Shown one piece after another: positions 45,959 through 53,181 of a stretch of 64,000 nt of DNA. The number at the start of each line of letters is the position of its first letter. The first letter of the stretch is position 1. The position numbers and the translations under genes were made by a program. Origin of the DNA: Clostridiales bacterium (GTDB lineage Bacteria > Bacillota > Clostridia > Oscillospirales > Acutalibacteraceae); the NCBI GenBank assembly GCA_019422525.1, contig JAHZDE010000005.1:74402-138401 (forward strand), written 5' to 3'. Under the pieces are notes generated by a model. That model searched no databases and was not told the origin of the DNA. It saw only the letters and a program-made list of their open reading frames with translations.

Positions 45959-46239
45959 AAATCAATTCCTCCTTGTTTGTAAACCCCTCATTATAGAGAG
46001 TTATTGGGCTACACGTCCTGATTTTCTAACGGTTTCAACTGCGAAGTGGTGGTGGTTCCGCTTTGTTTCAACCGACATATACTATAATCCATGACACAAC
46101 CTATTTTCGCAGTCTTTTCAAAAAAATTTTTAAAATTATCCCGCAGCTTTTTTATGATCTGTTTTTGCAAATATCGCCCTCATTATAGCAAATGCCATAA
46201 AATGTGTCAATCCGGTTTTGCCTTTTTAATACAATATTG
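45959..46239 (-). other. Intergenic region between RyR and YbjN genes
   Basis: About 280 AT-rich bases without a supported gene. TATAGT at about 46078-46084 and TATAAT at about 45990-45997 could be -10 boxes for the YbjN-like gene, but neither has a convincing -35; the region may carry a promoter read by the local ECF-like sigma. Confidence 0.4.
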
Positions 46240-46533
46240 TTAACCTTCCAATTCTTTCTTTTCAATCTTGAAACCCAATTTCAAAATAACTTTTAAGGTC
46301 TCCATGGAGGTATTGCGGTCATATTCCTTTTCCGATTCCGGAAGCTGATCATAGGGAACCAGACAGGGATGGGTTTTGGCAGTATCATCGCGCTTTTCCC
46401 CATAAGTCCAGCCATCCCGAATACGTCCTTGCGACCAGACTTCGTGGGTATTCCGTGCCAGAAGCTCTGCCAGATTCTCAATTTCACTGCTTACCATAAC
46501 GTCACTGGTATCAATTACATGCGGTTCGTACAT
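46240..46533 (-). CDS. Stand-alone RyR-domain protein
   Basis: A 97-residue protein that is nearly all an RyR domain: IENLAELLARNTHEVWSQGR, GWTYGEKRDD, KTHPCLVPYDQLPESEKEYDR and a final METLKVILKLGF. This is the repeat found in animal ryanodine receptors; bacterial copies occur in predicted nucleotide-signalling and defence loci and may bind a nucleotide-derived ligand. ATG 46533 lies behind AGGAGG. Confidence 0.9.
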   Translation of the reverse strand: MYEPHVIDTSDVMVSSEIENLAELLARNTHEVWSQGRIRDGWTYGEKRDDTAKTHPCLVPYDQLPESEKEYDRNTSMETLKVILKLGFKIEKKELEG

Positions 46534-46870
46534 TGGGTAAATCCTCCTGTTTTTTAATTATATTTTATATATAACAGCTTATTTTCAGTCGCAAAAGATA
46601 GTGCTTTCCTTCCTCCGGACTCTCGCCGGTGGCGCTGTGGCCCTATACGCAGGACAAAACCATCGACACTTCTTTAATACTGCTATTATAGAGCTGCTTC
46701 CGAAAATTGTCAACAAAACTACACCTGCCTTATCAATTTGTTTTTATGGATATTGCCGGATATATTTGTCTGTTTTCTCATGAAACTTCTTGACAAAACC
46801 AGCTTCTGTCCCCCATAATAATAGAAAAGCTTTGTATTTTTTTACTACTTATTGTCGAGGAGGAAGCATA
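46534..46870. other. Divergent intergenic region of the RyR cluster
   Basis: About 340 bases between the RyR gene (minus) and the membrane protein gene (plus). It has a plus-strand promoter (46790-46819) and a TATAAT-like box on the minus strand just ahead of the RyR gene. I see no small gene with a ribosome-binding site. Confidence 0.5.
46790..46819 (+). promoter_or_regulatory. Sigma-A-like promoter of the TrkA-N/RyR membrane protein
   Basis: TTGACA at 46790-46795, an 18-base spacer and CATAAT at 46814-46819, about 50 bases upstream of the gene start. Confidence 0.65.
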
Positions 46871-49600
46871 ATGTCCAGTAAAACACACGAAGGGATAACT
46901 CCTTCACATGCCTTACCCCACACCCGGCGGCTCATCATCCTAATTACCATGGGAGTTCTCTTGTTTGGAATTAGCCTAACTCTTTTTCTCTGCGGTCAAG
47001 CTGCTGTTTCTTTCCATTTAATGTGGATTCTGTCATTCCTTCTGTCAGCCTGCGGCATCGGCTTGTTTCTGTACAGCACCATTAAACGACCGGGCAGCAG
47101 TATAAAAAACAAACTGGTATATCCCACTATTTTACTGGTACTAGGAATCTGGGTGATTCGGTATGCCGTTGCATTAAATATCCCGGTAATTGAAAATGGG
47201 GAATCTATGAACTGGTTTGAACATCTATTTGACGCCATGGTCCATTCCCTGCAAACCTTCAGCATGGACGAGGATTACACAACCTATCTGGTAGAGGGAA
47301 AAGTTATCCTAAGCAAAAATAGCGGCACACTGATTCCGCAGCTATATGGGGGTTATATTTCCGTTTTAAATCTTTTGGCCCCCATTGCCGGCGGTGCTAT
47401 TTTATTGGATGTTCTGAGCAACGTCTTCCCAACTATACAATTGGTAGTTTATCGCTTTTTCGCAAAGAACCGGAAATATGTACTTTTTTCTGAGCTAAAC
47501 GAAATGTCTATTGCCATTGCAGAAAGCTATGCCAAAAGCGAAAAGGTTTTTTTTGTTTTCACAGACGTTTTCGGGACAGATGATGAAAGAATGTCAGAAC
47601 TACAGGCCCGGGCAAGAAAGCTCCATGCAGTTTGCCTGCCTGATGATATTTTGGATATTCGGGTTTATGGAAGGAAGGCTACCGAATATTATTTAATCGA
47701 TAAGGCAGAAGAAAATAACATCCATGCATTGGCTATGCTGTATGCTGATGATACCGTCAAAAGCTTGTGGAAACTGTCAAACAAAGTGGATATTTACCTC
47801 TTCGCCTCTGATTCTGCTGCTGATGCCATGGCCGAAAACCTAAATAGCCAAATGGAATCGTCAATGTCCCAAGTTACCATAAAAGTGGTACGGGAATACG
47901 AAAACTTGGTGTACAGCCTCCTTCAGAACCAACCCCTTTACCTGCCTCTTTTGGAAACAAAATCGTCTTCCCTTTCCGTACTCCTTATTGGCGGCGGGCA
48001 AATCGGCCGTCAGTTTTTTAAACATGTCTACTGGTGCGGTCAGATGCTGAATCCGGCCGTGGACAGCCAATCTCCTAAACATCCTACCATCATCTCTCTC
48101 AAAATGACCGTGATTTCCCGGCATGCCAACCAGTTCCGAAAAGAAATGGAGCTGGAAATGCCTGAAGTTTTTCAAAAAGGCTTGTGTACGGAAAACGGAG
48201 AAGGCGCAGGCTCCACACAGCCTTATGCCGACTTTTCATTTATGAATGCCGATGTTACCTCTTCCGATTTTCTGGATACTCTGGAAAAAGCCGGAAATAT
48301 TGATTATGTCCTGATTGCCCTCGGCGATGACAAGCTGAACATCTCCACCTGCGAAATTGTGCAGAAGTTTATCAATCGGAAAAGCCTTTGCTCCGGCAAG
48401 CCCGCTTATATCCATTTTGTTATCGAAAATGACCATTTAAAAGATGCCATCGGTACCATCAACCGTACCCGGGCCGGATATGTACATATCAATGCTTTTG
48501 GCGGTTTGCAGGACCGATATGATTACCGGAATATTCACACCACTGCATTGGAAAATGATGCGCTGCTCATTCACAAAACCCACGATCCGGAGGACAGTGA
48601 GCGGAATCTGATCACCAATCTTTACAACTTCCGAAGTTCTATTGCCAGTGCTCTGCACTTCCAATATAAGCTGTTTTCTGCCGGGATGCTCTCCCCCCAG
48701 AACCCTTTGCCCAACGATACCATTCTTCAAAATTTTGCCCAGTATCTGATGGACACTTCCCATGCCGATCTGTTGTTGTGGTGTGAAAAACGCCGTTGGA
48801 ATGCTTACACCCGCTCCACTGGCTTCATGCATCCCACCACACGTCAGCTGCTGGCCTTTTATCACTCCCAGAAGAATCTCAAACTTCACAAGGCAAAGGT
48901 TGCCGGTAGCCCTGCACAAAATCTTTTTAACTTTCATGCTTGTCTGGTGGAGTGTCCGTCTGCTACCGGAATCACCTTGACTGACAAACAGCTTTCTAAT
49001 GCCCATCAAACACTCATCAATGCCCTTCAGCAGCTGTTCTCCGGAAAACTGCCCGACGGTACGGCCTGCTCCTGGGAAACCTTCTGCCAAACGCATCCTA
49101 CCTTGGAAGATTTCTTCTGTTGGACTTCCGAGCTTCTCTCCCTTGACCGGAAAACTTATGACGATTTGGATTTTATGTCTGTTTTTGCAAATAGCGAGTA
49201 TAAAGATTATGATTACAACCAGACAGTTACGCTGGCCATTACAAAAATTGGCAGCGCTTTACAATCCCAGGCGCTTTCCCCGGAAGAGAAAGAACAGGTT
49301 CGCATACAACTTTCTGCTTTACGGGAAAGCTGTGCGGAACATCTCAAACATGTTGTCCAGGAAAAGAGTTCCAAGCAGATTTCTTCGCTCCTCCTCATGA
49401 TATGCGGCATTACTTCCATGCTGTCTTCTGCCCCTGAAAAAAAGCGCTGGGATTTTGGTATGGTTGGCGGCAAACATTATGCTTTGTATATTGGCATTCC
49501 CAAAAGTGATTTGTCCAATATGGAAAACCTTTCGATTGTACAAGCTGGGGAAAAGAACGGTATTCCTTATGGCGTTGTCACAGAAAATACTCCGGCATAA
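46871..49600 (+). CDS. Membrane protein with TrkA-N-like Rossmann folds and RyR-like C-terminal segment
   Basis: A 909-residue protein. Membrane segments at about 20-41, 48-68, 83-103 and 162-185; a pore-helix-like stretch (LFDAMVHSLQTF) precedes the last, but no K+ selectivity filter is visible. A first degenerate Rossmann-like region (about 200-350) is followed by a clear nucleotide-binding start LLIGGGQIGRQF (about 371-382). At about 630-700, WCEKRRWNAYTRSTGF and FHACLVEC look like a divergent RyR domain. The ATG at 46871 follows GAGGAGG; the longer frame upstream lacks one. It may be a ligand-gated channel or a membrane-tethered sensor. Divergent from the RyR/YbjN genes. Confidence 0.8.
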   Translation: MSSKTHEGITPSHALPHTRRLIILITMGVLLFGISLTLFLCGQAAVSFHLMWILSFLLSACGIGLFLYSTIKRPGSSIKNKLVYPTILLVLGIWVIRYAVALNIPVIENGESMNWFEHLFDAMVHSLQTFSMDEDYTTYLVEGKVILSKNSGTLIPQLYGGYISVLNLLAPIAGGAILLDVLSNVFPTIQLVVYRFFAKNRKYVLFSELNEMSIAIAESYAKSEKVFFVFTDVFGTDDERMSELQARARKLHAVCLPDDILDIRVYGRKATEYYLIDKAEENNIHALAMLYADDTVKSLWKLSNKVDIYLFASDSAADAMAENLNSQMESSMSQVTIKVVREYENLVYSLLQNQPLYLPLLETKSSSLSVLLIGGGQIGRQFFKHVYWCGQMLNPAVDSQSPKHPTIISLKMTVISRHANQFRKEMELEMPEVFQKGLCTENGEGAGSTQPYADFSFMNADVTSSDFLDTLEKAGNIDYVLIALGDDKLNISTCEIVQKFINRKSLCSGKPAYIHFVIENDHLKDAIGTINRTRAGYVHINAFGGLQDRYDYRNIHTTALENDALLIHKTHDPEDSERNLITNLYNFRSSIASALHFQYKLFSAGMLSPQNPLPNDTILQNFAQYLMDTSHADLLLWCEKRRWNAYTRSTGFMHPTTRQLLAFYHSQKNLKLHKAKVAGSPAQNLFNFHACLVECPSATGITLTDKQLSNAHQTLINALQQLFSGKLPDGTACSWETFCQTHPTLEDFFCWTSELLSLDRKTYDDLDFMSVFANSEYKDYDYNQTVTLAITKIGSALQSQALSPEEKEQVRIQLSALRESCAEHLKHVVQEKSSKQISSLLLMICGITSMLSSAPEKKRWDFGMVGGKHYALYIGIPKSDLSNMENLSIVQAGEKNGIPYGVVTENTPA

Positions 49601-49628
49601 ACTCCGTCCATTCTTTCTATAAAAAACT

Positions 49629-49665
49629 GAACCCCCTTCTGGCTTTTACAAACAGAAGGGGGTTC
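49629..49665. terminator. Bidirectional terminator
   Basis: GAACCCCCTTCTG pairs perfectly with CAGAAGGGGGTTC, flanked by A and T runs. It serves both the membrane protein gene and the convergent nfnB. Confidence 0.9.
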
Positions 49666-49697
49666 GCTTTTATATAAGATTCTATGATTTTCTCAGC

Positions 49698-51086
49698 TTA
49701 TTTGGAGCGGATATACTCATCAATAGCCTTGGCAGCCTTTTTGCCGGCGCCCATAGCCAAAATAACGGTTGCTGCACCGGTTACCGCATCACCGCCGGCA
49801 TAAACACCTTCACGGGAGGTCAAACCGGTTTCTTCTTCGGTAACAATACAGCCGCGGCGGTTGGTTTCCAAGCCCTTGGTAGTGTTGCGAATCAACGGGT
49901 TGGGGGAGGTGCCAATAGACATGACCACACAATCCACATCCAGCACAAATTCAGAGCCTTCCTTCACTACCGGACGGCGGCGGCCGGATTCATCCGGTTC
50001 ACCCAGCTCCATTTCCACGCACTTCATGCCCTTAACAAATTTATGTTCATCGCCCAAAATCTCGGTGGGGTTATTCAGCACCTTGAAGATGATGCCCTCT
50101 TCTTTGGCGTGCTCCACTTCTTCTGCACGGGCAGGCATTTCCGCCTCGGAGCGGCGGTACACAATGTACACGTTTTCAGCGCCCAAGCGTTTTGCACAAC
50201 GGGCAGCGTCCATGGCCACGTTGCCGCCGCCAACCACTGCGACATTTTTTGCGTGCTGAATCGGGGTACTGCTGCCCTCTTTATAAGCCTTCATCAGGTT
50301 TACACGGGTCAAGAACTCGTTGGCAGAATACACACCCTTCAGGTTTTCGCCGGGGATATTCATAAACCGCGGCAGACCTGCGCCGGAGCCAATGAAAACA
50401 GCCTCAAAGCCGTTGTCAAACAGCTCGTCAATGGTCAGCGTCCGGCCAATAACGGTATTGGTATTCACCTCAACACCCAGTTCCTTCAGGGTATCCACTT
50501 CTTTCTGAACAATGGCCTTGGGCAAACGGAACTCGGGAATTCCGTATACCAGCACGCCGCCGGCCAGATGCAGAGCCTCAAACACGGAAACCTGATATCC
50601 CATTTTGGCCAAATCGCCTGCACATGTCAGGCCGGAGGGGCCTGCGCCTACTACTGCCACTTTATGGCCGTTGCTTTCGGGAGCCTTTGCCTTTTCAGTA
50701 GCGTGGGCATTGTGCCAGTCCGCCACAAAACGCTCCAAGCGGCCAATTGCCACCGGCTCGCCCTTGATGCCGCGGACACACTTGCTCTCGCACTGGGTCT
50801 CCTGAGGACACACACGGCCACACACAGCTGGCAAAGAGCTGGACTGATTGATAATCTGATAAGCGCCTTCATAATCCTTTTCACGGATCTTTGCAATAAA
50901 GCCGGGAATATCGATGGCTACCGGGCAATGGCCCACACAGGGCTTATTTTTACAATTCAAACAACGCTCGGCTTCATCCAGCGCCTGCTCTTCCGTATAG
51001 CCAAGCGCCACTTCGCTGAAATTATGGTTGCGGACCTGAGGGTCCTGCACCGGCATTTCGTTCTTTTTCAATGACATGTTGGGCAT
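49698..51086 (-). CDS. nfnB: NADH-dependent ferredoxin:NADP+ oxidoreductase, large subunit (GltD/SudA-like)
   Basis: A 462-residue flavoprotein. Cys motifs CLNCKNKPCVGHCP and CGRVCPQETQCESKC bind two [4Fe-4S] clusters; VAVVGAGPSGLTCAG binds FAD and VAVVGGGNVAMDAAR binds NAD(P)H. Paired with the gene upstream it forms the bifurcating Nfn complex, which couples NADH and reduced ferredoxin to NADP+ reduction. Alone it could be called glutamate synthase small subunit, but no glutamate synthase large subunit is present. AAAGGAAAG precedes the ATG. Confidence 0.93.
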   Translation of the reverse strand: MPNMSLKKNEMPVQDPQVRNHNFSEVALGYTEEQALDEAERCLNCKNKPCVGHCPVAIDIPGFIAKIREKDYEGAYQIINQSSSLPAVCGRVCPQETQCESKCVRGIKGEPVAIGRLERFVADWHNAHATEKAKAPESNGHKVAVVGAGPSGLTCAGDLAKMGYQVSVFEALHLAGGVLVYGIPEFRLPKAIVQKEVDTLKELGVEVNTNTVIGRTLTIDELFDNGFEAVFIGSGAGLPRFMNIPGENLKGVYSANEFLTRVNLMKAYKEGSSTPIQHAKNVAVVGGGNVAMDAARCAKRLGAENVYIVYRRSEAEMPARAEEVEHAKEEGIIFKVLNNPTEILGDEHKFVKGMKCVEMELGEPDESGRRRPVVKEGSEFVLDVDCVVMSIGTSPNPLIRNTTKGLETNRRGCIVTEEETGLTSREGVYAGGDAVTGAATVILAMGAGKKAAKAIDEYIRSK

Positions 51087-51135
51087 GGTACTCTTTCCTT
51101 TCCCAATGAATTTGTATCGACAGGCCGGTCAGAAC

Positions 51136-51981
51136 TCAGGCCTTTACTTCTTTTTTAAACAGGTTGCAGGTTTCTTCCCGCTGATGGGCCTCGAAGGGCT
51201 TATACATGGAAGCACGCTCCATAGCCTCATCAAAATCCACCAGATGGCCGTCAAAATCGGGGCCATCCACACAGGCAAATTTGGTCTCTCCCCCAACAGT
51301 CAACCGGCAGCCACCGCACATACCGGTACCGTCAATCATAATGGGGTTCATGCTGACCACAGTTTTGATATTGTACTGTTTGGTCAGCAGACAGACAAAT
51401 TTCATCATGACCAGCGGCCCAATGGCGATGACCTCGTCATATTGCTCGCCGCTTTCAATCAGCTTTTTCAGAGCGTCTGTCACAAGGCCCTTTTCACCAC
51501 AGGAGCCATCATCGGACATCAGCACGAACTTATCGCTGACGGCAGTAAATTCGTCTTTCAAAATTACCAAATCCTGATTGCGGAAGCCGACAATAGAATG
51601 AACCTCTGCACCCAGGTTGTGAAGTTTCTTTGCAATGGGATAGGCAATCGCGCAGCCAACACCGCCGCCCACGACGGCAACCTTTTTCAGGCCTTCCACA
51701 TGGGAAGGAACTCCCAAGGGGCCCACAAAGTCATGAATACAGTCACCCTCATTCAGGTGATTCAGCTTCTCTGTAGTGGCGCCCACAATCTGAAAAATAA
51801 TCGTTACCAGTCCGGCCTCACGGTCATAATCGGCAATCGTCAGGGGAATTCGCTCCCCATTTTCGTCCACCCGCAGAATGATAAACTGGCCGGGCTCTGC
51901 CTTTTTTGCAATCAACGGAGCCTTGACTTTCATCAGGGTTACCGTAGGGTTCAGCTCTCTTTTTTCTGTAATCTGATACAT
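51136..51981 (-). CDS. nfnA: NADH-dependent ferredoxin:NADP+ oxidoreductase, small subunit
   Basis: A 281-residue ferredoxin-NADP reductase-fold protein: FAD site around RIPLTIADYD, nucleotide site VAVVGGGVGCAIAYPIA, and a [2Fe-2S] motif MCGGCRLTVGGETKFACVDG. Start ATG 51981 behind TGGAGG. First gene of the nfnAB pair; with a reverse orientation of the usual name order. Confidence 0.93.
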   Translation of the reverse strand: MYQITEKRELNPTVTLMKVKAPLIAKKAEPGQFIILRVDENGERIPLTIADYDREAGLVTIIFQIVGATTEKLNHLNEGDCIHDFVGPLGVPSHVEGLKKVAVVGGGVGCAIAYPIAKKLHNLGAEVHSIVGFRNQDLVILKDEFTAVSDKFVLMSDDGSCGEKGLVTDALKKLIESGEQYDEVIAIGPLVMMKFVCLLTKQYNIKTVVSMNPIMIDGTGMCGGCRLTVGGETKFACVDGPDFDGHLVDFDEAMERASMYKPFEAHQREETCNLFKKEVKA

Positions 51982-52115
51982 GAATTGTACCTCCATTCTG
52001 CTTTGGCGGCAGCAACCTTTTCTCAAAAACTTGGAGTAAACCAGAGTTTTCTTCCTTTTTCCCATTTCTGTCTTTCCTGGAAAAACAGATGGTACGCTGC
52101 TGCGGCACAGAGCCT

Positions 52116-52144
52116 ATTATAGCATATCTAACCAACACTGTGCA
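52116..52144 (-). promoter_or_regulatory. Promoter of nfnAB
   Basis: Perfect TATAAT (52116-52121) with an extended TG (TGCTATAAT) and TGCACA (52139-52144) 17 bases upstream, on the minus strand. The -10 is strong and the -35 weak. Confidence 0.6.
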
Positions 52145-52186
52145 ATGCAAAAATGCAAGTTTCTGCAATCTTCGCGGCATTTTTTA

Positions 52187-53029
52187 TCATTCCGAGCTCT
52201 TATGGCGGGTTAACACCACTCTGACAATCTCCGGCCGGTTGAAAATCCGCTGGGGAAAAGCACTGTTTCCCAAGCCGCGGCTGATGACCATCGTGGTTTT
52301 TCCACACCGGTGGACTCCCTGTGCCAAAGGCGGAAAAAAGCCCTGATTGGGCACATATACCGGACCGATTTTGGGAATCCGAAATTGCCCGCCATGGGCA
52401 TGGCCTGTCAAAACCAAATCTGCGCCGGAAACGCTGTAATTCTGCAGCTCTTCGGGCCGGTGGCTGAGAAGCAGTGTAAAAATGCCGTCCCACTGTCCTG
52501 TGGCCTGTATCAGATTTTGCATCTGTTTCATTTTTCGCTCCCCAAAGAATTTTGGGTCATCCACCCCGGCAATCCGCAAAGCTTCTCCGCCACGATACAA
52601 AAGAACCGATTGATTTTCCAGCACCCGGACCCCCATGGCCTTCATTTGTTTTTTCAAAAACGGATACATCGAAAAAGAGGCTTCGTGATTTCCCGGGACA
52701 TAATATACCGGCGCAAACCGAAGGGCTCCACGGCACAGCTCCAGTGCGTCGCCCAAGGTAAAAACAGTTGTACGCCGTTTGTCAATCAAGTCTCCGGTAA
52801 TACAAATTGCGTCTGGCTCCAAAGCTTCCACCTGCCGAAGAATCCGGTTCTGGTTCTGGCCAAACCGCTTATTGTGCAAATCTGATAACTGGACAACGGT
52901 AAATCCGTCAAAAGCTTTTGGCAGCCCAGCAAACGACAGGCGCAGTTTAGTCACGGACAGACGGTTGTTTTCTTCATAACTGAGCAGGGCTGCACCAGCT
53001 ACAAGCAATCCGGCGGCAGTTTTTCCCAT
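52187..53029 (-). CDS. Metallophosphoesterase (YaeI-like)
   Basis: A 280-residue calcineurin-like phosphoesterase with an N-terminal hydrophobic anchor (about 3-18). The metal ligand set is clear: QLSDLHN, ITGDLIDKR, VPGNHEAS, LLLSHRPE and TGHAHGGQ. YaeI-type enzymes act on membrane-linked substrates such as UDP-diacylglucosamine in some bacteria; the substrate here is unknown. Start ATG at 53029, 8 bases behind GGAGG. Confidence 0.9.
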   Translation of the reverse strand: MGKTAAGLLVAGAALLSYEENNRLSVTKLRLSFAGLPKAFDGFTVVQLSDLHNKRFGQNQNRILRQVEALEPDAICITGDLIDKRRTTVFTLGDALELCRGALRFAPVYYVPGNHEASFSMYPFLKKQMKAMGVRVLENQSVLLYRGGEALRIAGVDDPKFFGERKMKQMQNLIQATGQWDGIFTLLLSHRPEELQNYSVSGADLVLTGHAHGGQFRIPKIGPVYVPNQGFFPPLAQGVHRCGKTTMVISRGLGNSAFPQRIFNRPEIVRVVLTRHKSSE

Positions 53030-53131
53030 AAGCAATTCCTCCCTGTATCCGATATGAAAACCGGTACTATCCTATTATTATGCCACAGAAATGCCGAAAA
53101 CGCTACCGAATACACCGTAAAATATTACGAT

Positions 53132-53163
53132 AAAAAGGGTCCCGCCATCGACAGGACCCTTTC
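53132..53163 (-). terminator. Terminator of the TIR-Sel1 gene
   Basis: AAAGGGTCC pairs with GGGACCCTTT in part; on the minus strand TTTTTAT follows. About 20 bases past the stop. Confidence 0.85.
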
Positions 53164-53181
53164 CTTTATACTGATATATGA

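Noticed and set aside
46601..46783. 60-codon open frame in the divergent RyR intergenic region
   Set aside because: No ribosome-binding site and no recognisable composition; region more likely holds promoters.
46996..47265. Possible K+ channel selectivity filter in the TrkA-N-like membrane protein
   Set aside because: A pore-helix-like stretch is present, but no TVGYG or similar filter follows it, so a K+ channel is not claimed.
49698..51086. Glutamate synthase small subunit (gltD)
   Set aside because: The sequence fits that family, but its partner is an FNR-like subunit and no GltB is present, so the Nfn complex is preferred.
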